A stretch of DNA of 26,180 bases from JBGOUV01 sp041477815 (GCA_041477815.1 JBGOUV010000041.1:1-26180); one strand, 5' to 3'; shown: positions 1 through 7,369, counted from the stretch's first letter. Made by a program: numbers and translations. Notes: generated from the sequence alone by a model not told the origin.

Positions 1-597
1 ACCAACCGGTGGTCGCGCGAGCCGCTGGACCGGCGCCACTACGTGGAGTTCAATACCCAGTGGGCGATGCCGTTCGGACGCGGGAAGCGGTTCCTGGCCG
101 GCGCGCCGGGGGCGGTGGATCGGGTTTTGGGCGGCTGGACGCTGCAGACCATCAGCTACCTGGCCACGGGAACGTATTTCTCGCCGTCGTTTTCGGGGTC
201 GGATCCGTCGAATACCAACACGGTCGGGGGACTGCCCGACCGGGTGGCCGACGGGAACCTGGGCGGCGGCACGCGCACCAAGGACTTGTGGTTCGATCCG
301 GCGGCGTTCCGGACTCCGCCGCCGGGGCGGTACGGCAACAGCGGAGGCAACGTCCTGGTGGCGCAGGGGCTGAACGTGCATCACTTCAGCCTGGCCAAGA
401 AGTTCCGGATCACGGAGAGGTTTTCGGCCACCTATACGGCGGCGGTCTCGAACATGTTCAACCACCCCCACTTCAACAACCCGTTGACCAACATCTCGAC
501 TCCGGGGACCGGGCGGTTCACCAGCGTGGTGGCCGATTACAATCCGGAGAAGCAGACCAGCCGGCATATCATGATGAAGCTGCGGATCGAGTTTTAA
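1..597 (+). CDS. TonB-dependent receptor, Oar-like, C-terminal part (5' end outside window)
   Basis: The frame is open from base 1 to TAA at 595-597, so only the last 198 codons are present. The protein shows late outer-membrane barrel strands typical of large acidobacterial Oar/carboxypeptidase-regulatory-like receptors: a FNTQWAMPFGRGKRF strand, a GGWTLQTISYLATGTYFSP strand, a DLWFDPAAF..PPPGRYGNSG loop, a FSLAKKF strand and a SNMFNHPHFNNP segment. It ends in KLRIEF, and a terminal Phe is the usual beta-barrel assembly signal. These receptors take up large or complexed substrates across the outer membrane using TonB energy. The substrate cannot be read from this part. The plug and N-terminal CarboxypepD_reg domain would lie upstream. 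The family call is firm; specificity is unknown. Confidence 0.9.
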   Translation, partial: TNRWSREPLDRRHYVEFNTQWAMPFGRGKRFLAGAPGAVDRVLGGWTLQTISYLATGTYFSPSFSGSDPSNTNTVGGLPDRVADGNLGGGTRTKDLWFDPAAFRTPPPGRYGNSGGNVLVAQGLNVHHFSLAKKFRITERFSATYTAAVSNMFNHPHFNNPLTNISTPGTGRFTSVVADYNPEKQTSRHIMMKLRIEF

Positions 598-664
598 GGG
601 AAAGAAGCGATTGGCCGTTAGCTGTTAGCTGTGTGATACTGGCAGCCGGTGGCAGAAATAAGAC

Positions 665-680
665 CTGGCAAATTTGCCAG
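665..680. repeat. Perfect 16-bp palindrome with AATT centre
   Basis: The sequence CTGGCAAATTTGCCAG reads identically on both strands. It has 6-nt arms (CTGGCA/TGCCAG) around AATT. Its inner ten bases, GCAAATTTGC, are the same as the centre of the larger palindrome at 711-732; the two centres are 49 bp apart. It could be an operator half of a paired site, or an RNA hairpin with an AAUU loop. Confidence 0.85.
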
Positions 681-700
681 ATTCTCAGCCCTGCAGAATC
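680..700. repeat. Inverted repeat GATTCT-N9-AGAATC
   Basis: Six-base arms at 680-685 and 695-700 are separated by nine bases. It starts on the last base of the 16-bp palindrome and ends 10 bp before the 22-bp palindrome, so it fills the gap between them. A six-base arm alone is weak evidence; its position in the array is the reason to record it. Confidence 0.55.
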
Positions 701-710
701 AACGACTTGC

Positions 711-732
711 CGTGGTGCAAATTTGCACCACG
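711..732. repeat. Perfect 22-bp palindrome with AATT centre
   Basis: Nine-base arms CGTGGTGCA (711-719) and TGCACCACG (724-732) surround AATT with no mismatch. The centre GCAAATTTGC matches that of the 665-680 palindrome. As RNA it would be a 9-bp stem with a four-base loop, but no T-run follows on either strand, so a plain intrinsic terminator is unlikely. A dimeric repressor or activator site is the simplest reading. Confidence 0.85.
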
Positions 733-755
733 TGACTCCAGGGCACTTTTGTCAC
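732..755. repeat. Inverted repeat GTGAC-N14-GTCAC
   Basis: Five-base arms at 732-736 and 751-755 are separated by 14 bases. The left arm shares its first base with the end of the 22-bp palindrome. Weak alone; it is the fourth dyad of the contiguous array 665-755. Confidence 0.4.
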
Positions 756-937
756 CGGGCTAATCCAAGCATCACTCGCAATTCGGGTATATTGTACGGC
801 GAAAGTCGAGGGGTGTTCTGACTTCCGGTACGAAATCGGCCGCTTTCCGATGGCACGGGCAAACGGCGTGGACGCTACGCGGTCAACGCAGTTGGTACCA
901 TAGAAGCGCGACGGATCCCTCCCGGCTAATGGAGCGG

Positions 938-965
938 TCCGCTCTCTGGCGGTCGCGGTTCGGTG
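938..965 (+). repeat. Dispersed GC-rich repeat, degenerate copy before GMC gene
   Basis: Aligned without gaps to 2623-2650, 23 of 28 bases agree, including CGGTCGCGG and TTCGGTG-like ends. It lies about 10 bp before the GMC ATG, where a ribosome-binding site would be expected. It overlaps a small palindrome, GAGCGG-T-CCGCTC (932-944). Confidence 0.6.
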
Positions 966-975
966 CTTGCCGGCC

Positions 976-2676
976 ATGAAACAGGAATCCGCGGATGTGG
1001 TGGTAGTGGGGGCTGGAGCCAGCGGGGGGATTGTCGCCCAGGAGCTGGCTGCGGCCGGTTGGCGGGTGGTGCTGCTGGAGCGGGGGCCTTGGCTGAAGAG
1101 CTTCGGGCACTTGGAGACGAGGGATTCTTGGACTACCAGCATTGGCCGGGTGCCGTATGCTCCGGGGGCGGCGGAGGTGCGCACCGTGCGGGGGAGCGAC
1201 CGGGAGCGAGCGCGGGTGGTGGAGCCGCGGAGCGCTCGCTATGGGGGGTTGCCGGCGATGGTGGGAGGAGGTTCGGTGTTTTACGGGGCCATGGCTTGGC
1301 GCTTTCGGCCGGAGACGCTTCGGCTGCGGTCGGTGCTGGGGGCGGTGCCGGGAGCGAATCTGGAGGATTGGCCGCTGACCTATGAGGATCTGGAGCCGTT
1401 CTACGAGAAGGCTGAGTATGAGCTGGGGGTGAGCGGGGACGAGAATCCGCAGGGTCCGCCGCGCCGGAAGCCGCTGCCTTTGCCCCCTTTGCCGGACAAC
1501 AGCGAGGCGGCGGTGCTCGTTCCGGCGGCGAGGCGGCTGGGATGGAAGACGTTTCACACGCCGCTGGCGATCCTCTCGCAGCCCTATCGGGGACGCGCGG
1601 CTTGCACGCGCTGCGCCTTCTGCAACGGCTTTGGGTGTGAGACGGGCGCCAAGTCGTCGACGCTGGTGACGGTGATCCCGGAGGCGATCCGGACCGGGCG
1701 GTGCCGCCTGATTCCGCGGGCCTTGGCGTGCGAGATCACGGTGGATGGCCGGGGTAAGCCGGACGGTGTTGTGTATCAGCAGATGAGCGCGGCCGGCAGG
1801 CGGAAGATCGCCGCCCGCGTGATTGTGGTTTGCGGGTCGGCTACGGAGACGCCGCGCTTGTTGCTGAATTCGAAGTCGAAGTTTTTTCCGGCGGGCCTCG
1901 GGAATGAACGGGACCAGGTGGGCCGGAACATCGAGAATGACGGCGGGCTCTTTGCTTACGGCCTGTTCGATCGGGTGGTGACGGACCAGATGGGCCCCGG
2001 GGTCTGCTTCGCAGTGGACGATTTTCAGTTTCGGGGGGACGGGGCAGGGCGTCTCGGCGGCATCCTCAGCAACTACCACACGCGTCCGCCGCTGGGGTTT
2101 GTGCATCGGGTGCAGGTTCCCGACCAGGTGAGTCCGTACGGCCCGGAATTAAAGGACTTTTATCGCACTTACTTTCTGCGATCGATCTGGATTTATGCGA
2201 CCTGTCACACGCTGCCTCGGGAGGCGAACCGTGTGGATACGGATCCGGAGGTGCGGGATGGGTGGGGAGTGCCGGTGAGCCGGCTGACTTACCGGCAGCA
2301 TGCGCGCAACGTGGAGCAGGAGCAGTTCATGGCCGACCGGTGCGCCGAGCTATTGCGGGAGGCGGGGGCGAAGACGGTGGTCCCGCCGCAGGTGGTGCGG
2401 GAATCGGAGGCGGGTATTTCTACGCACCAGTTGGGGAGTTGCCGGATGGGGAACGACCCGGCGTCATCGGTGGTGGACCGTGCGGGGAGGGTGCATGGAG
2501 TGCCCAACGTATATATTGCAGATGGGAGTTTGCTGGGGAATCCGGGGGGGGCTAACCCTTCGCTGACGATTCAGGCGCTGGCGTATTGGGTGGCGGGGGA
2601 GATTTTGCGCGAGCACGGGGGAACCGCTCCCTCACGGTCGCGGCTCGGTGGGGAGCAGCCAGCGCTCGTTAAATAG
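976..2676 (+). CDS. GMC-family FAD-dependent oxidoreductase (gluconate-dehydrogenase-like large subunit)
   Basis: This is a 566-residue flavoprotein that should oxidise an alcohol or sugar hydroxyl. The N-terminus has the FAD Rossmann motif VVVVGAGASGG (GxGxxG at residues 12-17) and an ERGPW strand. The C-terminus has the GMC signature: the active-site block THQLGSCRMGNDP, then VYIADGSLLGNPGGANPSLT and a helix. Mid-protein there is a cysteine cluster, CTRCAFCNGFGC, encoded near 1600-1632. That cluster is known from the membrane dehydrogenase branch rather than from fungal-type oxidases, and could hold an Fe-S centre. No signal peptide is visible. The ATG at 976 is preferred over the TTG at 967; neither has a good Shine-Dalgarno. 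No small subunit or cytochrome partner adjoins it. Its 3' end overlaps the tail of the hydrolase pseudogene on the other strand. Substrate unknown. Confidence 0.9.
   Translation: MKQESADVVVVGAGASGGIVAQELAAAGWRVVLLERGPWLKSFGHLETRDSWTTSIGRVPYAPGAAEVRTVRGSDRERARVVEPRSARYGGLPAMVGGGSVFYGAMAWRFRPETLRLRSVLGAVPGANLEDWPLTYEDLEPFYEKAEYELGVSGDENPQGPPRRKPLPLPPLPDNSEAAVLVPAARRLGWKTFHTPLAILSQPYRGRAACTRCAFCNGFGCETGAKSSTLVTVIPEAIRTGRCRLIPRALACEITVDGRGKPDGVVYQQMSAAGRRKIAARVIVVCGSATETPRLLLNSKSKFFPAGLGNERDQVGRNIENDGGLFAYGLFDRVVTDQMGPGVCFAVDDFQFRGDGAGRLGGILSNYHTRPPLGFVHRVQVPDQVSPYGPELKDFYRTYFLRSIWIYATCHTLPREANRVDTDPEVRDGWGVPVSRLTYRQHARNVEQEQFMADRCAELLREAGAKTVVPPQVVRESEAGISTHQLGSCRMGNDPASSVVDRAGRVHGVPNVYIADGSLLGNPGGANPSLTIQALAYWVAGEILREHGGTAPSRSRLGGEQPALVK
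2623..2650 (+). repeat. Dispersed GC-rich repeat, copy inside GMC 3' end
   Basis: It begins ACCGCTCCCTCACGGT and continues TCGCGGCTCGGTG. The first 16 bases recur exactly at 14469-14484, and the last 13 recur on the minus strand at 19851-19863. It codes for the poorly conserved C-terminal tail of the GMC protein and, on the other strand, supplies the TGA (2632-2634) of the hydrolase pseudogene. Confidence 0.7.
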
Positions 2677-3347
2677 GCCGGCTTCTGCCGGTTCGCCGGT
2701 CGTTTTGACCACCGCGTAGTCGCCTACTAGCGTGGGCAGGCCGTAGTCGCTGCCTCGCCAGTCCCGGGGGGCGAAGGTGTGGCCGGTATTGAGTACTACA
2801 TAGCGTTGGGGGTTTAGGGGGTTGGGATAGATCAGGGAACGTGGTCCGCGGCGCTGTAATTGCCGGGGGCCTGCGGTGATCGTATCCTTGGTCCAGCGGA
2901 GAGGCAGTTTGGCAGCTAACCGGCCTGGTCCCGTCGTAGGAATCGGGGATTACTAGTGCGTAAGGCTGCACGCCGCCGTCCACCCGCGACCGGTAGGCCC
3001 GCACCACGCGCCCCTTCTGGCTCACCCAGGAGGGCTTTCCTTGCGCGCAGCTAGGCGGCGCGCTGCATGCCTTTATCCAGCGCCGCCAGGGTCTGAGCTA
3101 CGTACTCCTTGGCGGCAAACTCCTCGGGATGCCGCAGGATGAACTGCACGGCTTTGAGGTAGATCTCGACGTCGGCGGTGAGGTTGTCGCGCGCCGGCAG
3201 GTCCCGGAGGCCTTCTCAAGAGCGGGCATCCGCTCGTGAATCCGCTGGTACTCTTCCGGGGTCGGCTGGTAAGGGAGCGGTGGCGGCGGAGTCTGCGCCG
3301 GGGAGGCCAGCGGCAGGGTCGGGAGGAGCAGGAAAAGGTCGTTTCAT
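2632..3347 (-). pseudogene. Alpha/beta-hydrolase (prolyl-oligopeptidase-like) gene, frameshifted and internally deleted
   Basis: Pieces of one secreted hydrolase are found in order on the minus strand but in different frames. A signal-peptide-like LFLLLPTLPLASPA leads into TPEEYQRIHERMPALEKA (about 3340-3215). A frameshift is followed by DLPARDNLTADVEIYLKAV and a helix ending in a stop near 3057. After another shift come VVRAYRSRVDGGVQPYALV and IPDSYDGTRP (about 3020-2930). The text then jumps straight to the C-terminal IYPNPLNPQRYVVLNTGHTF and GDYAVVKTTGEPAEAG, ending at TGA 2632-2634. The ATG at 3345-3347 is itself out of frame with the signal peptide. The catalytic core between the SYDG segment and the C-terminus, normally several hundred residues, is missing. 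The gene is dead. Family recognition is from memory of acidobacterial and planctomycete homologues. Confidence 0.8.
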
Positions 3348-3354
3348 GAGAGAG

Positions 3355-4659
3355 CTACCGCACGCAGAACAGCGTGTTTTGGCCCCGCAGGTAGATCTCG
3401 CCATTCAAGATCGCGGGAGTGCCGATGAACGTCTGGCCTTCCAGTGTATTGGTCGCCAGGACCTCGAATTTCTCGCCCATACGCGCGACGATGACGTCGC
3501 CGTTTTCGGAGGCCAGATACAGCTTGCCGTTGGCCCCTACCGGGGAGGCCTTGAAGTTGTACGGCTTGGGCAGGCGCTCCTGCTGGTAATAGGGCTTGCC
3601 GGTCTTGGCGTCGAAGCAGGACAGCATGCCGTTGTCGGTGAGGACGTAGAGCTTTCCTTCATAGAGCACGGGCGAGGCGGTGTAGGAGTTGCCGCGCTGG
3701 TTCTGCCACACGATGGCGTCGGTGCCGGTCAGGTCGCCGTCGCGTCCCAGGCGAATGGCCATCAGGTTGGGGTTGCGATAGCCGCTCATTACGAATACCA
3801 TGCCGCCGGCCGCCACCGGCGCGGGGATGGTGTTCTGACCGAGTCCCGCGGCCTCCCAGAGCTGTTTACCGGTTTCGAGGTCGTAGGCGCAGGATTTCCT
3901 GGAGGCGGAGACAATCACCTGTTTGCGGCCGGCGTGCGTAGTGATCAGCGGGCCCGACCAGTTGGTGTTTCCCTGGCGCGGGGTGCGCCACAGCTCGCGG
4001 CCGGTGCTTTTGTCGAGAGCCACCAGGAACGACTCGTCCTCCTGATCGAGCACCAGCACCAGCTTGTCGCCGTCCAGCGCCGGCCAGGCTCCCTCACCGA
4101 AACCGTTGAACATCCGCAGCTTGCCGAAGTCCTTTTCCCAGACGAGCCGGCCGTCGAGCGTGTAGCAGTAGAGGCCGCGCGAGCCGAAGTAGGCGATGAC
4201 GTGCCGGCCGTCGGTGAGGGGCGAGTTCGACGCGAAGCTGCCGTATTGCGGATGGTGGCCTTCGTGCGGCGTGGCGACGCGGGCCACCTTCTCCCACAGC
4301 AGTTTTCCGGACTTGCGGTCGAACGAGAGCACCAGCAGCTTGTGCTCGGGCTGGGGACCGCTGGGCCGGCCGCGGCGTCCGGACGGGGCGTCGGGGGCCG
4401 GAGAGTCGGAGGCGGCAGGGGGTTTGCCGGTGGGGACGGCAGTGGTCACGAATACCTGGTTCCCCCAGACGACGGGCGAAGAATGCCCGCGTCCGGGCAC
4501 CGGGGCTTTCCACGCGATGTGCTCGGTATCGCTCCAACGTAGCGGAGCATCGCCGCGAGCCATGCCGTCGCTGTTGGGGCCGCGCCAGTACGGCCAGCCG
4601 TCGGGGGCGTCGGCGGCGAGGAGGAGGGCGGGGAGGAGGAAGATAGAAAGGCTTCGCAT
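3355..4659 (-). CDS. Secreted PQQ-like (BamB-type) beta-propeller protein
   Basis: This is a 434-residue protein with a clear Sec signal peptide (MRSLSIFLLPALLLAADA) followed by WPYWRGPNSDG, the usual start of this acidobacterial/planctomycete propeller family. Blade repeats of the type D-x-x-T/S-G-K-x-L-W recur: DRKSGKLLWE, LDGRLVWEKD, LDKSTGRELWRT, LETGKQLWEA and DAKTGKPYYQQ. No vicinal Cys pair or catalytic Asp of the quinoprotein dehydrogenases is seen, so it is probably a non-enzymatic scaffold or binding propeller in the periplasm. A low-complexity Pro/Ser/Gly stretch (about residues 85-102) interrupts one blade. The ATG at 4657-4659 has no Shine-Dalgarno on its own strand. The gene ends 8 bp before the pseudogene start, so the two may once have been co-transcribed. 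Ligand and partner unknown. Confidence 0.85.
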   Translation of the reverse strand: MRSLSIFLLPALLLAADAPDGWPYWRGPNSDGMARGDAPLRWSDTEHIAWKAPVPGRGHSSPVVWGNQVFVTTAVPTGKPPAASDSPAPDAPSGRRGRPSGPQPEHKLLVLSFDRKSGKLLWEKVARVATPHEGHHPQYGSFASNSPLTDGRHVIAYFGSRGLYCYTLDGRLVWEKDFGKLRMFNGFGEGAWPALDGDKLVLVLDQEDESFLVALDKSTGRELWRTPRQGNTNWSGPLITTHAGRKQVIVSASRKSCAYDLETGKQLWEAAGLGQNTIPAPVAAGGMVFVMSGYRNPNLMAIRLGRDGDLTGTDAIVWQNQRGNSYTASPVLYEGKLYVLTDNGMLSCFDAKTGKPYYQQERLPKPYNFKASPVGANGKLYLASENGDVIVARMGEKFEVLATNTLEGQTFIGTPAILNGEIYLRGQNTLFCVR

Positions 4660-4718
4660 ATAGGAGGTTACGACGATGAAGATGTTTGGGGCGTTACGGG
4701 CGGACTCACAGCCGAGTA

Positions 4719-4735
4719 CGCAGAGGTCGCAGAGG
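4719..4735 (+). repeat. CGCAGAGG direct duplication (REP-like)
   Basis: CGCAGAGG occurs at 4719-4726 and 4728-4735, one base apart, in the gap between the propeller gene and the molybdenum enzyme. Short CGCAGAG-type tandem motifs are common intergenic repeats in several phyla. No function is assigned. Confidence 0.4.
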
Positions 4736-4760
4736 AACCGCGGTGCATCCTGGGGCCTCG

Positions 4761-6875
4761 CTAGGCTTTCAGCCGCACCGGCATGGCCCTGGCCCGCTCC
4801 CCCGTGGCGGCAAAGACCGCGTTGGCGATCGCCGGGGCCACCGCGACGATGGGGGTTTCGCCGGCGCCCACCGCGGGCAGGTCCGGGCGGTTGACCAGGA
4901 CGATGTCCAGGGTTGGTACATCACGGAAGCGGGGTACCGGGTATTTTGCGAAGCTGCCGTTGAGCAGCTTTCCTTTCTCGAACTCGATGGCCTCGGTGAG
5001 CGCCCCGCCGAGTCCCTGGATGATGGCGCCTTCCACCTGCGCCCGGAGGTTGGCCGGGTTGAGGATGGCGCCGCACTCGTAAGCCATCGTGATTTCGCGG
5101 ACCCGCGAACCCTGCACTTCGACGCAGGCCGCCACGTAAGATCCCTTCTCCGTGCCGCAGGCCAGCCCCACGCCCTGGCCCGGGCGGCGCTCCTTCCGCC
5201 GCTCCTGCCAGCCGAAGCGCTGGGCCGCCGCCAGCAGCACGTCCCTCAGACGCGGGTTTTCGAGGTTGGCGAGGCGGAAATCCAGGGGGTCCTGGGCGGC
5301 CGCGCCGGCCAGCTCGTCCATGAAACATTCTCGGGCGAAATGGTTTGCCGTAGCCGCGATCCCGCGGTAGGATCCCGAGCGCAGCGGGGCCTCACAATAG
5401 AGGAACTGGGTGCGGGAGTGGGGGACGCGGTAGGGCGTCTCGAGGCCCGCCGTGCCGGCGTTGTAGTTGGCAAAATCCCAGGCGGTGAGCAGGCCCGCGG
5501 CGTCGAGGCCCGCCTCTAATTCGAACAATCCGGCGGGGCGGAAGTAGGCCCACATGAATTCCTCGGCCCGGGTCCAGCGCAAGGACACCGGGCGCGAGGC
5601 CTCCTTGGCCAGCCGCGCGGCTTCGATGGCGCACTCGCCGGTGTGCTTGCCGCCGAAGCCGCCGCCGGTGTCGGGCACGCTGACGCGGACCTTTTCCGGC
5701 GTCAGGTGGAACGCCTGGACCAGTTGACTGCGGACTTGGAGCGGATTCTGCGTCCCGGTCCACACGGTGAGCTTGCCGTTGGTCCACTCGGCCACCGCCG
5801 CGCGGGGCTCCATAGGGGCATGCTGTATGTAGGGAACCTGGTAGACGGCGTGCAGGCGGCGCTGGGACTGGGCCAGGCCGTCGGCCAGGGAGCCTTTGGT
5901 CTGCACCCGTGGAGCGCGGCTGTCGCCGCCTTCCCGCACCGCGCGCTCCTTCAGATAGGTGAAGAGGCGGTTGCTCGGAGGATGCTCCGGCGTCTCCCAT
6001 TGGGCCGTCGCGGCGATGGCCTCCACCGCTTTCCGCGCCTCGCGCGAGGTCGGCGCGGCGCATCCCACGAAGGCTCCTTCACGCACTACGGTGACGCCGG
6101 GCATCTTTTGCGCCGCCGCCAGGTCCGCCACCGTCAGCGTGGCGCCGTAGGAAGGGGGACGCAGCACCGTGCCATAGAGCATCCGGGGCCGCTGGAGGTC
6201 GGACGGAAAACGGTGAGCGCCGGTGACGATGTCGCGCCCATCCAGGCGGTAGCGCGGCGTGCCCAGCACGCGCCAGTCCTTCACCGGGGTCACCGCGGCG
6301 CCGGCGGGCAGGGCCGCCTTGTAGGCGGTAGCCAGCTCAGGCGACCGCGCCAGGTCGGCGTAGCTGAATCTACGGTTGCCGGCGGGATCGAGGGCCGCGC
6401 CGTCGCGCACCTCGAGGCGGGCGCGGTCCACTTGCCAGTGGCGGGCGGCGGCCTCCAGCAGCAGTTCGCGCGCCGCCGCGGCCGCGCTGCGGACCGGCGG
6501 AACCGTCGCCGGCGTGGTGCGGCTGCCCGAGGAGGCGCCGTCGTTCGGGGTCAGGTCTGTATCGGCCATGACCATGCGGATACGCTCCACCGGGAGACGC
6601 AGTTCTTCGGCCGCGGCCATGGCCAGCTCGGTCCGCGACCCCTGGCCGACTTCCACCTTGCCGGTGAATATCGTCACCGTTCCGTCTTCGGCGAGGTGCA
6701 GACGGGACTCCAGAGCGCCCCTGGTCTGGGCTCTCGCCGGCATTGCTACGACGCTGATCAGCAGGCCCGCCCCGGCGGCCTCGACAAACTCCCGGCGGCT
6801 CAGCGCGAACTGGTGGGCGGGCGGCTCGCGCAGCTCGTAGCGCTCCGGTTCGAAGCATTCCTTCTCATCCGGCAT
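4761..6875 (-). CDS. Molybdenum hydroxylase large subunit (IorB / xanthine-dehydrogenase-like), Tat-exported
   Basis: This 704-residue protein is the molybdopterin-cytosine-dinucleotide subunit of a two-subunit aldehyde or N-heterocycle hydroxylase. An N-terminal extension leads into SRREFVEAAGAGLLI (Arg27-Arg28), a twin-arginine motif with a hydrophobic core ending at PARA, so export of the folded enzyme is expected. Then come GKVEVGQGSRTELAMAAAEE, GASSGSRTT, the GGGFGGKHTGE molybdopterin loop, RTQFLYCEAPLRSGSYRG and, near the C-terminus, VGAGETPIVAVAPA, whose Glu (about 673) is the catalytic base of the family. A strong Shine-Dalgarno, AAGGAGG (6881-6887 on the plus strand as CCTCCTT), sits five bases before the ATG. 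The start overlaps the end of the 2Fe-2S gene by 11 bp, giving translational coupling. There is no FAD subunit; periplasmic members of this family pass electrons to a cytochrome c. Substrate not predictable. Confidence 0.9.
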   Translation of the reverse strand: MPDEKECFEPERYELREPPAHQFALSRREFVEAAGAGLLISVVAMPARAQTRGALESRLHLAEDGTVTIFTGKVEVGQGSRTELAMAAAEELRLPVERIRMVMADTDLTPNDGASSGSRTTPATVPPVRSAAAAARELLLEAAARHWQVDRARLEVRDGAALDPAGNRRFSYADLARSPELATAYKAALPAGAAVTPVKDWRVLGTPRYRLDGRDIVTGAHRFPSDLQRPRMLYGTVLRPPSYGATLTVADLAAAQKMPGVTVVREGAFVGCAAPTSREARKAVEAIAATAQWETPEHPPSNRLFTYLKERAVREGGDSRAPRVQTKGSLADGLAQSQRRLHAVYQVPYIQHAPMEPRAAVAEWTNGKLTVWTGTQNPLQVRSQLVQAFHLTPEKVRVSVPDTGGGFGGKHTGECAIEAARLAKEASRPVSLRWTRAEEFMWAYFRPAGLFELEAGLDAAGLLTAWDFANYNAGTAGLETPYRVPHSRTQFLYCEAPLRSGSYRGIAATANHFARECFMDELAGAAAQDPLDFRLANLENPRLRDVLLAAAQRFGWQERRKERRPGQGVGLACGTEKGSYVAACVEVQGSRVREITMAYECGAILNPANLRAQVEGAIIQGLGGALTEAIEFEKGKLLNGSFAKYPVPRFRDVPTLDIVLVNRPDLPAVGAGETPIVAVAPAIANAVFAATGERARAMPVRLKA

Positions 6876-7341
6876 GTCGTCCTCCTTCCGCCGCGCGGCG
6901 GACCGCCGCCAAAATCCGCGGATAGCCGCAGCAGCGGCACAGGTTGCCGTTCAGGGCCTCGATGATGTGCGCGTCGGTGGGGCGCCGGTTCCGCTCCAGC
7001 AGCGCGGCGGCGGTCAGGATCAGTCCCGGCACGCAATACCCGCACTGCATGGCGCCCTCGTCGAGGAAAGCCTGTTGCACCGGGTGGAGCCGGTCGCCCG
7101 ACGCCAGTCCTTCAATGGTGACGACCTTCTTCCCCGCCGCCGCGCTGACCGGCGTCAGGCAGGAGGTGACCGGCCGGCCATCCAGCAGCACCGTGCAGGC
7201 GCGGCATTGGCCCTCGCCGCATCCGTACTTGACGCCCGTCAGGCTCAGGTCCTCGCGCAGGACCTCCAGCAGCGGCCGCTCGGCCTCCGTCTCGACGCTG
7301 CGGGCTTTTCCGTTGACAGTGAATCGAAAGGTTGTGCTCAA
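6865..7341 (-). CDS. 2Fe-2S subunit of molybdenum hydroxylase (IorA-like)
   Basis: This small electron-transfer subunit of about 158 residues is the partner of the Mo subunit just downstream. Two [2Fe-2S] domains are visible. The plant-ferredoxin type cluster uses Cys41, Cys46, Cys49 and Cys61 (KYGCGEGQCRAC and a later Cys). The all-helical C-terminal cluster uses Cys100, Cys103, Cys135 and Cys137 (QCGYC and LCRCCGY). All eight ligands are present. Two TTG codons could start it, at 7347 and 7341. GGAGG (7348-7352 on the complementary strand) abuts the first and lies six bases before the second, so 7341 is chosen. The gene is first in a two-gene operon, divergent from the small secreted protein at 7410. 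Confidence 0.92.
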   Translation of the reverse strand: MSTTFRFTVNGKARSVETEAERPLLEVLREDLSLTGVKYGCGEGQCRACTVLLDGRPVTSCLTPVSAAAGKKVVTIEGLASGDRLHPVQQAFLDEGAMQCGYCVPGLILTAAALLERNRRPTDAHIIEALNGNLCRCCGYPRILAAVRRAAEGGRHAG

Positions 7342-7363
7342 CGTCAACCTCCGTATGGGCTTT

Positions 7364-7369
7364 ATTGTA
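7364..7369 (-). promoter_or_regulatory. Possible -10 element for the molybdenum hydroxylase operon
   Basis: The minus strand reads TACAAT, one change from TATAAT, about 20 bases before the chosen TTG and ahead of the GGAGG. No good -35 hexamer is found 16-18 bp upstream. It lies in the short divergent gap 7342-7409. Confidence 0.3.

Larger units (their letters stand above)
598..930. other. Non-coding stretch between receptor and GMC gene
   Basis: No convincing gene lies here; the open frames that cross it are shadows with no recognisable family. It contains a short tandem GTTAGCT duplication near 618-631, the dense dyad array at 665-755 and an AT-rich patch around 787-795 (TATATTGTA). It ends in a degenerate copy of the dispersed GC-rich repeat, just before the GMC start. 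Confidence 0.6.

Noticed and set aside
665..680. Sigma-54 promoter reading of TGGCAAATTTGC
   Set aside because: The GG-to-GC spacing is too short for a -24/-12 element; the perfect symmetry fits a dyad site better.
883..2106. 407-codon minus-strand frame over the GMC gene
   Set aside because: Arg/Pro/His-rich shadow typical of antisense to a high-GC gene.
3273..3282. AGGGAGCGGT as a further dispersed-repeat copy
   Set aside because: Only ten bases match and they are explained by the coding sequence of the hydrolase remnant.
3178..4542. 454-codon plus-strand frame over the propeller gene
   Set aside because: Runs through the hydrolase pseudogene and the antisense of the propeller; no recognisable domain or signal peptide.
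4662..4894. AGGAGG followed by ATG at 4676 on the plus strand, 72 codons
   Set aside because: The ribosome-binding site looks good, but the product is Pro/Arg/Trp-rich and overlaps the molybdenum subunit's C-terminus in antisense; judged a chance site.
5643..6965. 440-codon plus-strand frame over the molybdenum enzyme
   Set aside because: Arg/Gly/His-rich shadow; the minus strand carries all conserved motifs.
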